64,000 nt of DNA from Porphyromonas sp. oral taxon 275 (GTDB lineage Bacteria > Bacteroidota > Bacteroidia > Bacteroidales > Porphyromonadaceae). Shown here one piece after another: positions 40,897 through 50,420 of this stretch. The notes under the pieces are model-generated. The model did not search any database and was not told the origin of the DNA. It saw only the letters and a program-made list of their open reading frames with translations. The position numbers were made by a program, and so were the translations under genes. The stretch spans positions 558,001-622,000 of the forward strand of contig NZ_CP072333.1 of the NCBI RefSeq assembly GCF_018127745.1, given 5' to 3'. Positions within the stretch are counted from its first letter, which is position 1; each line of letters starts with the position of its first letter.

Positions 40897-41011
40897 GCCC
40901 TAGACGCCTTTCCCGACCCTAAGCCGTATAGCGCCTCCTCCCGCCTCGGCGTAGTCCGAGCGCTAGTCGTAGAGAGGCCGTAGCCTCGGTGCGGCAGAAG
41001 CAAGCTAAACA

Positions 41012-41701
41012 ATGGTAATCAAGAGACTTCTTATCAAGCTAAGCCTAGAGCAGAGCAAAACCCCGCACCCGCGCTTTGCGTATGAGTTCTATCTCAAGAG
41101 TAGGCACCTCTTCAACTTCATTGAGCGTACCTGCCTCAGCAAGCTCAAGCAGCAGGCAGACTATGATACCATCTGTATCGACGCTCGGTATGGCTTTGAC
41201 GCCCCGTATATGGAGCGAAGTGCAGAGCTTGTTTATCCTGGCGTCCTTACGATCGTCTTGCCCTTTGACCTTGCAGGCTACAGGAGCTTGACGACGATGG
41301 TAGACTACTATGACTTCATAGAGCGTCTACTCGTGGAGGGCTTCGCGATCGCTGGTGATCGCTTCGCGCTGCCACAGCATGATGTGCTGGAGAGCTTCCG
41401 TCAGTTCCGCTCGGAGGGCTGCGAGAACACGTGGAGCATCTTGAGCAAGGTCATAGACAAGGAGCGGAAGCTCAAGGTGCAGCTACGTGGACGATTGACT
41501 GCTGATAGCTTCAGCCTTGAGTATTCGCTCCTTCAGGGTAAGGCCTTAGTGGATGCCCAGGTCGTGTTTGTTGGGGAGCCTGACGAACTGATCTTTGCCA
41601 AGATCGTCCAGGCGCTTTACGTAGACCAAGGAGAACTCGTCATTCAGGGCAAGCGCGGGGTGCTCAAGCGGCTACCCTTGCCCGCAAGCGAAGGATTGTA
41701 A
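41012..41701 (+). CDS. Hypothetical protein (229 aa)
   Basis: A 229-residue soluble protein, no signal peptide. It begins MVIKRLLIKLSLEQSKTPHP and contains ICIDARYGFDAPYMERSAEL, VMVDYYDFIERLL-like helical segments and a C-terminal part rich in beta strands (ALVDAQVVFVGEPDELIF). The composition is less GC-rich than neighbouring housekeeping genes. It starts 115 bases after the truncated patatin gene and could replace that gene's lost 3' end. I do not recognise the family. Confidence 0.65.
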   Translation: MVIKRLLIKLSLEQSKTPHPRFAYEFYLKSRHLFNFIERTCLSKLKQQADYDTICIDARYGFDAPYMERSAELVYPGVLTIVLPFDLAGYRSLTTMVDYYDFIERLLVEGFAIAGDRFALPQHDVLESFRQFRSEGCENTWSILSKVIDKERKLKVQLRGRLTADSFSLEYSLLQGKALVDAQVVFVGEPDELIFAKIVQALYVDQGELVIQGKRGVLKRLPLPASEGL

Positions 41702-41757
41702 CCAAGCTGTTGAGACTTGGCCATTAGGCTAGGCTAGCCTCGCTGTCCTCATCGTGA

Positions 41758-41845
41758 GGGATATCCCTCAGCCTCGCGACTGCCGTCCCTCAGCTCCGTG
41801 ATGGGCATCCCTCAGCACGCTTACAGATATCCCTCACGGGGGCTC
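41758..41845 (+). repeat. 22-bp repeat array 5 (four units)
   Basis: Units at 41758, 41780, 41802 and 41824. Cores are GATATCCCTCAGC, CCGTCCCTCAGC, GCATCCCTCAGC and GATATCCCTCAC. It sits between the hypothetical gene and the promoter of the rimP-nusA-infB operon. Confidence 0.8.
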
Positions 41846-41989
41846 CGCCTAGAGCGGCGCTTCGCTGGGGCTTAGCACAGCCCTCGTCGTACGCAAAGGG
41901 AGCGTGGGGAGGAGTGGTATGAGGGCCTGGGCTTGGGGTGCTTATTCGGGGAGCTTGCGAAGGGGGGATGGGCTGTCTTAGAGCAGACC

Positions 41990-42021
41990 TTTGGCTATGC
42001 GGCTAATTTGTGCTACCTTTG
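41990..42021 (+). promoter_or_regulatory. Bacteroidetes-type promoter for rimP-nusA-infB
   Basis: TTTG at 41990-41993, 20-bp spacer, TACCTTTG at 42014-42021. About 115 bases of leader precede rimP. Confidence 0.82.
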
Positions 42022-42136
42022 TAGTGTAAGATACAGAACGAGAGAGCGGAGGAGGCAAAGAGCTTCCTCCGCCTCATTTTATAAAGCTCCCTCATGCGCT
42101 GAGCGCAGGGGCGGAGCAAGCAAAGAAAGCTAAGGA

Positions 42137-42607
42137 ATGATCGCAAAGAGCCTCATCGAGCAGCTGGTCACGGACTTCTGTGCCAGTGAGCATCCCGACT
42201 ATTACATCGTAGACGTAGCCGTCCACCCCGGCAATAGGATTGTCGTCGAGCTGGGTGCAGACGAAGGCATCAGCATCGATGTCTGCGTGGTGCTGACCAA
42301 GCATATCGAGGCGCACCTAGACCGTGAGGTCGAGGACTTCGAGCTCGAGGTCGGTTCGGCGGGGCTTACCAGCCCGTTCAAGGTGCTTCGTCAGTACGAA
42401 GGTGCCATAGGCGAGGAGCTGGAGGTGCTGCGTAAGGGTGGCGTGAAGGAGAAGGGACTGCTGACGGCGGCCACAGCCGAGGCCATCACCCTCATGGTCG
42501 TGCGCATGATACGCCCCGAGGGAGCTAAGCGCAAGCAGGCTGTAGAGGAGTCCCTCGTCATCCCTATGGAGGAGGTGCTGCAGGCCAAGCGTATCCTGAA
42601 GTTCTAG
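42137..42607 (+). CDS. rimP: Ribosome maturation factor RimP (156 aa)
   Basis: Assists 30S assembly. Residues 1-75 form the N-terminal domain (YYIVDVAVHPGNRIVVELGA, then SIDVCVVLTKHIEAHLDREV) and are followed by FELEVGSAGLTSPFKVLRQY, the family signature (SPG-like GLTSPFK), and a C-terminal SH3-like domain. It is first in the conserved rimP-nusA-infB order, which strongly supports the call. Confidence 0.93.
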   Translation: MIAKSLIEQLVTDFCASEHPDYYIVDVAVHPGNRIVVELGADEGISIDVCVVLTKHIEAHLDREVEDFELEVGSAGLTSPFKVLRQYEGAIGEELEVLRKGGVKEKGLLTAATAEAITLMVVRMIRPEGAKRKQAVEESLVIPMEEVLQAKRILKF

Positions 42608-42653
42608 CCCACCAGTCAAGCAAGTGAACATACAACAATAATAAAGCCCAACA

Positions 42654-43952
42654 ATGGCAAAGAAGAAAGAACAAGCTAATCTCATCGACGCCCTCTCTGA
42701 GTACAAGGAGGAGAAGAATATAGACAAGAACACCACCATCAAGGTGCTGGAGGACTCCCTCCGCAATGTCCTGTCCAAGATGTTTGGCTCGGATGACACC
42801 TTCTCCGTCATCATCAACCTGGAGAAGAAGGGGGACTTCGAGATCTGGCGTACACGTCGTGTCGTCGCTGACGGCGAGGTCGAGGATCCCGTCCGTCAGG
42901 TCGCGCTCAGCGAGGCACAGGCCGTAGACCCCGACATCGACCTAGGGGAGGACTTCGTCGACGAGGTGGACTTCAAGAGCTTCGGCCGTCGTGCGGTGAT
43001 CAACCTCCGCCAGGCGCTCTCGAGCAAGATGCTGGACCTGCAGAAGGAGAACTTCTACCACAACTTCGCTGGCCGCGTCGGTGAGCTCGTCACGGCCGAG
43101 GTCTACCAGGTGTGGAAGCGTGAGGCGCTGCTCGTCGACGACGATGGCAACGAGATGCTCATGCCTAAGAGCGAGCAGATCCCAGGCGACTACTTCCGTA
43201 AGGGCGAGACCGTACGCGCCGTCATCGAGCGTGTGGAGAATGAGAACGGCAATCCTAAGGTCATCCTCTCCCGCATCAGCCGTCGCTTCCTCGAGCGCCT
43301 GCTGGAGCAGAACGTCCCCGAGATCGCCGATGGCCTGATCACCATCAAGGCCGTAGCGCGCATCCCAGGTGAGCGTGCCAAGATCGCCGTCGAGTCCTAT
43401 GACGATCGTATCGATCCAGTAGGGGCCTGCGTCGGGGTCAACGGCTCCCGTATCCGCGGTATCGTCCGTGAGCTACGTGGTGAGAACATCGACGTCACCA
43501 CCTACACGACCAATACGCTGCTCTTCATCCAGCGCGCCCTCAGCCCTGCACGTGCCACCGCCATCACCCTCGATGAGGAGGGCAAGCAGGCCGAGATCTA
43601 CATGCGCCCCGACCAGGTGCCCCTGGCTATTGGTAAGAACGCAGCCAACCTCAAGCTCGCCTCGCTACTGACGGGCTACCGCATCGAGGTCTTCCGCGAC
43701 GGGGACGCCGAGGAGGACATCTACCTGGATGAGTTCAGCGACGAGATCGACACGTGGATCCTCGGCCGCTTCAAGGAGAACGACTACACGACGGCCAAGG
43801 CCGTGCTCCGTGCTAGCCGTGAGGAGCTGCTCGAGAAGACCGACCTTGAGGAGGAGACGCTGGATCACGTCCTGAGCGTCCTGGCTGCAGAGTTCTCCGA
43901 AGAAGAGCTCGCCGAGGAGCCTGCCGAAGAGGGAGAGGAAGAAGAGGCCTAG
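42654..43952 (+). CDS. nusA: Transcription termination/antitermination factor NusA (432 aa)
   Basis: The N-terminal domain (LIDALSEYKEEKNIDKNTTI) binds RNA polymerase. An S1 domain covers ~135-200 (RVGELVTAEVYQVWKREALL), and two KH domains follow (ARIPGERAKIAVESYDDRID, GVNGSRIRGIVRELRGENID and KNAANLKLASLLTGYRIEVF). The C-terminus is acidic (EEELAEEPAEEGEEEEA), typical of Bacteroidetes NusA. Lies 46 bases after rimP. Confidence 0.95.
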   Translation: MAKKKEQANLIDALSEYKEEKNIDKNTTIKVLEDSLRNVLSKMFGSDDTFSVIINLEKKGDFEIWRTRRVVADGEVEDPVRQVALSEAQAVDPDIDLGEDFVDEVDFKSFGRRAVINLRQALSSKMLDLQKENFYHNFAGRVGELVTAEVYQVWKREALLVDDDGNEMLMPKSEQIPGDYFRKGETVRAVIERVENENGNPKVILSRISRRFLERLLEQNVPEIADGLITIKAVARIPGERAKIAVESYDDRIDPVGACVGVNGSRIRGIVRELRGENIDVTTYTTNTLLFIQRALSPARATAITLDEEGKQAEIYMRPDQVPLAIGKNAANLKLASLLTGYRIEVFRDGDAEEDIYLDEFSDEIDTWILGRFKENDYTTAKAVLRASREELLEKTDLEEETLDHVLSVLAAEFSEEELAEEPAEEGEEEEA

Positions 43953-44079
43953 TGCCCATATCGTCATCGTATGCTGCCCTGTCCATCAGCTCCCGTTGCG
44001 AGTAGAGACACCCATAGAGAGTAGGGGAGCTGCCCAGTGCAGCCGATGAGTCACCATATAACAAGAGGAATAGATATAC

Positions 44080-47000
44080 ATGCCAAAAGAAATTAAGCTC
44101 TTCACCCTGGCCAAGAAGCTCAACGTAGGGATGAACTCCTTCAGGACATCCCTCGAGAAGCGCAATGTGCCAGGCGCCGACAATATCAACCCCAATAGCC
44201 GCGTGCCCGTAGATGTCGCCCTTCAGCTCATCCAGGAGCATGGCAAGGGGATGAACAAGACGCAGATCGACGAACTGATCACCGAGCTGCAGGGCGGTGC
44301 GCCCAAGGCTGAGCCCGCAGCGGCTCCAGCCCCCGCGCCCGAGCAGCCTGCCGCTCCAGCCAAGGAAGAGGCGCCCCAGCCCGCTCCCGAGCCTAGCCGC
44401 CGCCAAGGCCTCAAGGTCGTCGGTAAGCTAGCTGCCGACGGCTCCATCCAGAAGTCCGAGCCCGCAGCCCCCGCGCCTAAGGTCGAGGCTCCGAAGGCCG
44501 AAGTGAAGCCCGAGCCCACCCCACAGCCCGCGCCTGCAGCTCCCGCCGCTAAGGTGGAGGAAGCACCCAAGGCAGAGCCTAAGGCCGAGGTCAAGCCTGA
44601 GCCCGTGGCCGCACAGCCCGAGCCCGCTGCTCCTGCCGCTAAGGTAGAGGAAGCACCCAAGGCCGAGCCTAAGGCCGAGGCCAAGCCTGAGCCCGTGGCC
44701 GTACAGCCCGAGCCCGCTGCCCCTGCCGCTAAGGTAGAGGAAGCGCCCAAGGCCGAAGCAAAGCCCGAGCCCAGTCTTGCAGCACCCGCCGCAGAGCAGC
44801 CCGCCGACGAAGTGCCTACCGAGCGTGAGCCCGAGATCTTCCGTCCCTCGACGCCTAGCGCAGGCATCAGCTTCAACGTCGTAGGTAAGATCGACCTTTC
44901 CGCGATCAATGACAACACGCGTCCCTCCAAGAAGAGCAAGACCGATAAGAACCGCAAGCGCGCTCGCGTAGGCAAGAACCCCGTCGACGTCAAGGCCGAG
45001 GCTGCCAAGGCTGCCGAGCTAAGTGCCAAGACGCAGGGAGCTAAGAAGCCCGCCCAGGGCCCGGGTGCGCAGGGTGGTCGCTCCGCAGATCCCAACGGTC
45101 GTGGGGCTAATCGCCCAGGTCAGGGTGCTACAGAGCAGAAGCTGGGCCGTAAGGCAAAGCGACAGAACCAGCAGCCCCAGCAGAAGGCGCCCGTCACCGA
45201 TGAGGACGTACAGCGTCAGGTCAAGGAGACGCTGGCACGCCTGCAGGGTAAGAACCAGCAGGGCGCTAAGTCGGCCAAGTACCGCCGTGACAAGCGTGAC
45301 GCTGCCCGCTCGGCAGCACTGGACGCGCAGGAGCGCAGCCAGGAGGAGAGCATGACGCTCAAGCTCACCGAGTTCGTCACCGTGAGCGACCTGGCGAGCA
45401 TGATGGACGTCCCCGTGACGCAGGTCATCGGTACCTGCATGAGCATCGGGCTGATGGTCTCCATCAATATGCGTCTCGACGCTGAGACCATTGAGATGGT
45501 CGCTGAGGAGTTCGGCTTCAAGACCGACTTCGTCAGTGCTGAGGTCGTCGAGGCCGTCAATCAGGACGATGAGCCCGATAGCGAAGAGGACCTCGTCACG
45601 CGTCCGCCGATCGTCACCGTTATGGGACACGTCGACCATGGGAAGACCTCGCTGCTCGACTACCTCCGCAAGACCAACGTCATCGCTGGTGAGGCAGGGG
45701 GGATCACGCAGCACATCGGGGCCTATGCCCTCACGCTCGCAGGTGGCAAGCGTATCACCTTCCTCGATACCCCAGGTCACGAGGCCTTCACCGCTATGCG
45801 TGCTCGTGGTGCCAAGGTGACCGATATCGCCATCATCATCGTCGCGGCTGATGACGATGTGATGCCTCAGACCAAGGAGGCGATCAACCACGCTGCGGCT
45901 GCAGGTGTACCCATTGTCTTCGCCATCAATAAGGTGGATAAGCCCGCTGCCAACCCCGACCGCATCCGCGAGCAGCTGGCTGCGATGAACTACCTCGTAG
46001 AGGAGTGGGGCGGTAAGTACCAGTGCCAGGAGATCTCCGCCAAGCAGGGGCTCAATATCGACGCCCTCTTGGAGAAGGTGCTGCTGGAGGCCGAGCTCCT
46101 CGAGCTGAAGGCCAACCCCAAGCGCCGCGCTGTGGGCTCGATCATCGAGTCTTCGCTGGACAAGGGCCGCGGCTACGTAGCCAAGATCCTCGTGCAGAAC
46201 GGTACGCTGGCTCAGGGCGACGTCGTGCTCGCCGGTACCCACTACGGGCGTGTCAAGGCGATGTTCAACGAGCGTGACCAGAAGGTCATGAAGGCTGGAC
46301 CCAGCGAACCCGTGCTGATCCTCGGGCTCGATGGCGCACCTACGGCTGGTGAGACCTTCAACGTCATGGAGAGCGAGCAGGAGGCCCGCAGCATCGCCAG
46401 CAAGCGTGAGCAGCTCAAGCGCGAGCAGGACAACCGTACCAAGAAGGGCCTTACGCTGGACGAACTGGCGCGTCGCCGCGCTTTGGGCAACTTCCAGGAG
46501 CTCAACGTCATCATCAAGGGCGACGTGGACGGCTCGATCGAAGCGCTCTCCGACAGCCTCATCCGTCTCTCCACCCAGGAGATCCAGGTCAACGTCATCC
46601 ACAAGGGCGTCGGTCAGATCTCCGAGAGCGATGTCGTGCTGGCCTCGGCCTCATCGGCGATCATCCTGGGCTTCCAGGTGCGTCCCAGCCAGGCCGCACG
46701 TCGCCTAGCGGACCGTGAGGGCGTCGAGATCCGTACCTACTCCATCATCTACGATACGATCGAGGACATCAAGTCCGCTATGGAGGGGATGCTCTCGCCC
46801 GAGATCAAGGAGAACATCGTGGCCAACCTCGAGGTACAGCAGACCTTCAAGATCACCAAGGTCGGCACGATCGCTGGCTGTATGGTCATCGATGGGAAGA
46901 TCAAGCGCAACAACAAGATCCGCCTCATCCGCGACGGGATCGTCAAGTATGCTGGGGAGCTCGGCTCGCTCAAGCGCTACAAGGACGATGCTAAGGAGGT

Positions 47001-47118
47001 CGTCATGGGTCAGGAGTGTGGTCTCAATATCGAGGGCTACAACGACATCATGGTCGGCGATATCATCGAGGCCTACGAGGAGATCGAGCTCAAGAAGACG
47101 CTCGACAGCATCAGCTAG
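44080..47118 (+). CDS. infB: Translation initiation factor IF-2 (1012 aa)
   Basis: The GTPase that brings initiator tRNA to the 30S subunit. A long low-complexity N-terminal region (~60-420) is rich in Pro, Ala, Glu and Lys and holds three 30-residue repeats (90-bp period at 44551, 44641, 44731). The IF2_N domain is followed by the G domain at ~510: [20 protein letters not shown] (G1), [16 protein letters not shown] (G3), INKVDKP (G4). Domains II-IV complete it ([20 protein letters not shown]). Third in the rimP-nusA-infB operon. Confidence 0.96.
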   Translation: MPKEIKLFTLAKKLNVGMNSFRTSLEKRNVPGADNINPNSRVPVDVALQLIQEHGKGMNKTQIDELITELQGGAPKAEPAAAPAPAPEQPAAPAKEEAPQPAPEPSRRQGLKVVGKLAADGSIQKSEPAAPAPKVEAPKAEVKPEPTPQPAPAAPAAKVEEAPKAEPKAEVKPEPVAAQPEPAAPAAKVEEAPKAEPKAEAKPEPVAVQPEPAAPAAKVEEAPKAEAKPEPSLAAPAAEQPADEVPTEREPEIFRPSTPSAGISFNVVGKIDLSAINDNTRPSKKSKTDKNRKRARVGKNPVDVKAEAAKAAELSAKTQGAKKPAQGPGAQGGRSADPNGRGANRPGQGATEQKLGRKAKRQNQQPQQKAPVTDEDVQRQVKETLARLQGKNQQGAKSAKYRRDKRDAARSAALDAQERSQEESMTLKLTEFVTVSDLASMMDVPVTQVIGTCMSIGLMVSINMRLDAETIEMVAEEFGFKTDFVSAEVVEAVNQDDEPDSEEDLVTRPPIVTVMGHVDHGKTSLLDYLRKTNVIAGEAGGITQHIGAYALTLAGGKRITFLDTPGHEAFTAMRARGAKVTDIAIIIVAADDDVMPQTKEAINHAAAAGVPIVFAINKVDKPAANPDRIREQLAAMNYLVEEWGGKYQCQEISAKQGLNIDALLEKVLLEAELLELKANPKRRAVGSIIESSLDKGRGYVAKILVQNGTLAQGDVVLAGTHYGRVKAMFNERDQKVMKAGPSEPVLILGLDGAPTAGETFNVMESEQEARSIASKREQLKREQDNRTKKGLTLDELARRRALGNFQELNVIIKGDVDGSIEALSDSLIRLSTQEIQVNVIHKGVGQISESDVVLASASSAIILGFQVRPSQAARRLADREGVEIRTYSIIYDTIEDIKSAMEGMLSPEIKENIVANLEVQQTFKITKVGTIAGCMVIDGKIKRNNKIRLIRDGIVKYAGELGSLKRYKDDAKEVVMGQECGLNIEGYNDIMVGDIIEAYEEIELKKTLDSIS
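44531..44775 (+). repeat. Three 90-bp in-frame tandem repeats within infB
   Basis: Copies begin at about 44551, 44641 and 44731, encoding [20 protein letters not shown] and close variants. The second and third are nearly identical, so length polymorphism by slippage is likely. They lie in the flexible N-terminal part of IF-2. Confidence 0.85.
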
Positions 47119-47141
47119 TCTCCCCCATCCTCCCTACAGTG

Positions 47142-47193
47142 CTAGAGCCTACGCCTCACGCCGCAGCGAGCTGCGGCCGAGCGTGGGCTCTAG
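47142..47193 (+). terminator. Terminator after infB
   Basis: Outer arms CTAGAGCCTACGC (47142-47154) and GCGTGGGCTCTAG (47181-47193), inner arms CCGCAG/CTGCGG (47161-47166, 47171-47176), followed by CTCTTTA. It is positioned 24 bases after the infB stop. Confidence 0.7.
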
Positions 47194-47232
47194 CTCTTTA
47201 CTCCACATCCATCATCTCACCCGCTATACACT

Positions 47233-47436
47233 ATGCCTACCCCTAGTCAGCGCCCTCAGCACGATCGCATAGACACGGCGCTTACCCTCTGGTTCTTCAT
47301 CCTAGCAGGCGGAGCGCTCGTGGCCTTCTTCCTCTACCGCCACACGCAGCCTCTGCTCTTCCAGGCGCTCGGGACGGCTGCGCTCGTCCTGCGCGTCATC
47401 TACTACGCCAAGCAGCTCCTCACACGCCGCCGCTAG
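47233..47436 (+). CDS. Small membrane protein (67 aa)
   Basis: A 67-residue protein with two hydrophobic segments: TLWFFILAGGALVAFFLYRH and LLFQALGTAALVLRVIYYAK, and a basic C-terminus (LLTRRR). It lies between infB and the dGTPase, 20 bases before the latter, so cotranscription with it is likely. No family recognised. Confidence 0.7.
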   Translation: MPTPSQRPQHDRIDTALTLWFFILAGGALVAFFLYRHTQPLLFQALGTAALVLRVIYYAKQLLTRRR

Positions 47437-47456
47437 GCCCCTTAGTCACCACGCTT

Positions 47457-48797
47457 ATGCTTTGGGAACAGTTACTCTCTGATCGGCGGCTTGGTGCGAG
47501 TGCCAGCAGCCGCCCCGCCTCGCGCTCCATCGCCCGCAGCGACTTCGAGCGCGACTATGACCGCCTCGTCTTCTCGCCGCCCTTCCGTCGTCTGCAGAAT
47601 AAGACCCAGGTCTTCCCCCTCCCGGGCAAGGTCTTCGTCCACAACCGACTGACGCATAGCCTCGAGGTCAGCTGCCTCGGGCGCTCGCTCGGTTCGCTGG
47701 TCGGCGACTGCCTCGCCGAGCGTCATCCCGAGGCACGCGAGGTGCCGCTGCGCTCGGGGCTAAGCGCCATCGTCAGCGCGGCCTCACTGGCACATGATAT
47801 GGGTAATCCGCCCTTCGGGCACAGTGGGGAGCGTGCCATCAGCGCCTACTTCACTGAGGGCGCTGGGCGTAGGCTGGAGGATCAGGTGCGCGCCGAGGGG
47901 GGGCGCTGGGAGGACTTTGTCCACTTCGAGGGCAATGCCAATACCTTCCGCCTCCTGACGCATCAGTTCCGCGGGCGCCGCGAGGGGGGCTTCGCCCTCA
48001 CCTACAGCACGCTCGCCAGCACGGTGAAGTACCCCTACAGCTCGGAGCAGGCGGGAACGAAGGGCAAGTTCGGCTTCTTCCAGAGCGAAGAGGAGACGAT
48101 GCGCGAGGTCGCAGGTACGCTTGGGCTCATCCAGCGCTCCACGGCGCCGCTGAGCTATGTCCGTCATCCGCTGGTCTTCCTCGTCGAGGCGGCCGATGAT
48201 ATCTGCTATCAGATCATGGATATAGAGGATGCGTCGAAGCTCCACCTGCTGCCCTACAGCGAGGCGACGAGCCTATTGGAGGCCTTCTTCACTGAGGAGG
48301 AGCTCCGAGACGTCCACGCCGTCTGCCGTACGATAGGGGATGATAATGAACGCCTCGGCTACCTGAGGAGCAAGGTCATCAACCTGCTGGTCGAGGAGTG
48401 TGCTGCGGCCTTCCTCGACTGCGAGGGGGCACTGCTGGCAGGCACCCTCGCCGAGCCGCTCATCCAGCTCACCTCCCCACATACGCGCCGTGCCTACGAG
48501 GCTTGCTCGGAGGTCGCACGTGCCCGTATCTATCGTGCCCGCGAGGTGGTAGATGTCGAGCTGGCAGGGCATCGCATCTTCTCGGCCCTCCTGGACGAAC
48601 TGATTAAGGCTATGGAGCAGCCCGATCACCTCTACAGCCGCACACTCCTCAGCCGCGTCAGCAGCCAGTACGACACGGCGCAGACGACGCTCTACGGCAA
48701 GGTGCAGTGTGCCCTGGACTACATCTCGGGCATGACCGACCTCTATGCCCTAGACCTCTACCGCCGCCTGACGGGGATGAATCTCCCAGCCGTCTAG
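47457..48797 (+). CDS. dgt: Deoxyguanosinetriphosphate triphosphohydrolase-like protein (446 aa)
   Basis: An HD-domain dNTPase that releases triphosphate from deoxynucleoside triphosphates. The N-terminal motif RSDFERDYDRLVFSPPFRRL and LQNKTQVFPL leads to the HD metal site SLAHDMGNPPFGHSGERA. A second set, VEAADDICYQIMDIEDA, carries the conserved D. The length fits type-2 dGTPase family members of Bacteroidetes. The exact nucleotide preference cannot be told. Confidence 0.92.
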   Translation: MLWEQLLSDRRLGASASSRPASRSIARSDFERDYDRLVFSPPFRRLQNKTQVFPLPGKVFVHNRLTHSLEVSCLGRSLGSLVGDCLAERHPEAREVPLRSGLSAIVSAASLAHDMGNPPFGHSGERAISAYFTEGAGRRLEDQVRAEGGRWEDFVHFEGNANTFRLLTHQFRGRREGGFALTYSTLASTVKYPYSSEQAGTKGKFGFFQSEEETMREVAGTLGLIQRSTAPLSYVRHPLVFLVEAADDICYQIMDIEDASKLHLLPYSEATSLLEAFFTEEELRDVHAVCRTIGDDNERLGYLRSKVINLLVEECAAAFLDCEGALLAGTLAEPLIQLTSPHTRRAYEACSEVARARIYRAREVVDVELAGHRIFSALLDELIKAMEQPDHLYSRTLLSRVSSQYDTAQTTLYGKVQCALDYISGMTDLYALDLYRRLTGMNLPAV

Positions 48798-48960
48798 GGT
48801 GGCTTCGCTGCGAAGTAAACCAGCGCTCAGTGAGGAAGAAGGCTTCGCTGGGCAGGCCGCAAGCCCGCTTGCACGGAAGCCGTGACGCCTTGCTCAAGCC
48901 TCATGAGCAAGCGCTGCACGAAGGCGCGGCGAGCTCACAGCTTCGACCTAGCCGCCGTGA

Positions 48961-49048
48961 GGGATATCCCTCAGCGTCTTGACGGATATCCCTCAGGCGT
49001 GTGACTGACGACCCTCAGCCTGCTGACTGATATCCCTCAGGAGCGTCC
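48961..49048 (+). repeat. 22-bp repeat array 6 (four units)
   Basis: Units at 48961, 48983, 49005 and 49027. It is the best-conserved array: three of four units contain GATATCCCTCAG. It lies in the gap between the converging dGTPase and amidohydrolase genes, ahead of the shared terminator. Confidence 0.83.
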
Positions 49049-49079
49049 CTCCGCGTCGCTCGCACTTCGATCCCATAAT

Positions 49080-49127
49080 AAAGGCCCTCGCCCCCAGCAG
49101 TCGCGGCTGCTGGGGGCGAGGGCCTTT
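49080..49127. terminator. 21-bp perfect inverted repeat, bidirectional terminator
   Basis: Arms AAAGGCCCTCGCCCCCAGCA plus G (49080-49100) and the complement (49107-49127) around a six-base loop; a T-rich edge is present on both sides (CCTTTTAT on plus). It separates convergent genes. Confidence 0.85.
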
Positions 49128-49148
49128 TATAGAGGTGTGGGTAAGGGG

Positions 49149-50420
49149 CTACTTGCGCCCGAAGAGGCGATCCGCGACCTCCCGAGCCTCGGCGATGATC
49201 TGCTCCTGCCCGGGGACGTGGCGGTGACGCATGCGGATGACGCCGTCGATGATGACTGTATCGACGCAGCTCGAGCCTGAGGTGGCGTAGACGAGATTGG
49301 AGGTAAGGTTATTCAGCGGCACGAGTTCGGGGACGTTGAGGTCTACGAGCGAGAGGTCGGCGAGCATCCCCTCAGCGATCTTTCCAGCCTTGAGGCCGAG
49401 GATCTCGGCACCACCGACGGTCGCCGAGTGGTAGATGTCGGCAGCCTTCGTCGCCGTGGGGCTGAAGCGCCAGGCCTTCCCGAGGAGCGACGCGAGCTTC
49501 ATGGCGATGACCATGTCGAGGTTGTTCGACGAGGAGCAGCCATCGGTCCCGATCCCGAGCTTGATACCACGGCGCTTCATCTCCTCGTACTTGAAGGTGT
49601 AGCCGCTGCAGAGCTTCATGTTGGAGGCGGGATTGTGCACGACGCTGACGCCATGTTCGGCCAGTAGGTCCATCTCCTCATCGTCGACCCACACGACATG
49701 GGCGATGACGAGGTGCGGGCTGAGGATGCCGAGCTGGTGGAGGTAGCGCACAGGGGTGGTGCCGTGCAGGCGGATACAGTCGTCGACCTCGCCCTTGGTC
49801 TCCGCCAGATGCAGGTTGATCTTGACGTCATGCTCTACGGCAAAGCGGTGACAGAACTGCAGTTGCTCCCCGCTGACGGTATAGATGGCATGTGGCCCGA
49901 GGGTGAAAGTCACGCGGTCACTGAGCCCCTTGAAGGCCTCATAGTACTCGTAGCTACGCTTGCGATCGAGGGCTGCACGCTCCGCTCCGCCCTGGTCGAA
50001 GAGCGTGTAGGAGAGGTGGGCTCTGAGGCCGAGCTCCTCGACGGCGCGTGCCGTCTCCATAGGGTACATGTACATGTCGAGGAAGCAGGTCGTCCCCGAG
50101 CGGAGCATCTCGAGGCAGGCGAGCTTCGCCCCTACATAGACGTCATGCTCGGTCATCTTGGCCTCCACGGGCCAGATGTAGTCCTGCAGCCACTCCATCA
50201 GTGGCAGGTCGTCCCCATAGCCGCGGAAGAGGGTCATCGCCGCATGGGTATGCGTGTTGATGAAGCCCGGGATGGCGGCCTTGTCACGGCCGCTGAGGAT
50301 CTCGGCGCCCTCGGGAGGATCGATGTGTGGGGCGATACGCTTGATGTACTTGCCCTCGATGAGGATATCGGTGATCTGGTCCTCCAGGAGCACCTGCTTG
50401 ATGAGTAGGGACATAGGCAC
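49149..50420 (-). CDS. Amidohydrolase, probable S-adenosylhomocysteine/5'-methylthioadenosine deaminase (423 aa)
   Basis: A metal-dependent deaminase of the TrzN/AtzA-SsnA-MtaD group. Metal and catalytic motifs are PGFINTHTHAAMTLFRGYGD (H-x-H), INLHLAETKGEVDDC, VIAHVVWVDDEEMDLL and LGIGTDGCSSSNNLDM. The FRGYGDDLPLMEWLQDYIWP segment is typical of MTA/SAH deaminases, while chlorohydrolases are less likely in this host. Its ATG touches the stop of the M20 dipeptidase upstream, so the genes are coupled. Confidence 0.87.
   Translation of the reverse strand: MPMSLLIKQVLLEDQITDILIEGKYIKRIAPHIDPPEGAEILSGRDKAAIPGFINTHTHAAMTLFRGYGDDLPLMEWLQDYIWPVEAKMTEHDVYVGAKLACLEMLRSGTTCFLDMYMYPMETARAVEELGLRAHLSYTLFDQGGAERAALDRKRSYEYYEAFKGLSDRVTFTLGPHAIYTVSGEQLQFCHRFAVEHDVKINLHLAETKGEVDDCIRLHGTTPVRYLHQLGILSPHLVIAHVVWVDDEEMDLLAEHGVSVVHNPASNMKLCSGYTFKYEEMKRRGIKLGIGTDGCSSSNNLDMVIAMKLASLLGKAWRFSPTATKAADIYHSATVGGAEILGLKAGKIAEGMLADLSLVDLNVPELVPLNNLTSNLVYATSGSSCVDTVIIDGVIRMRHRHVPGQEQIIAEAREVADRLFGRK

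Noticed and set aside
45019..46602. A 527-codon minus-strand open frame opposite infB
   Set aside because: The plus strand encodes the unmistakable IF-2 G domain; the antisense frame has no recognisable motif.
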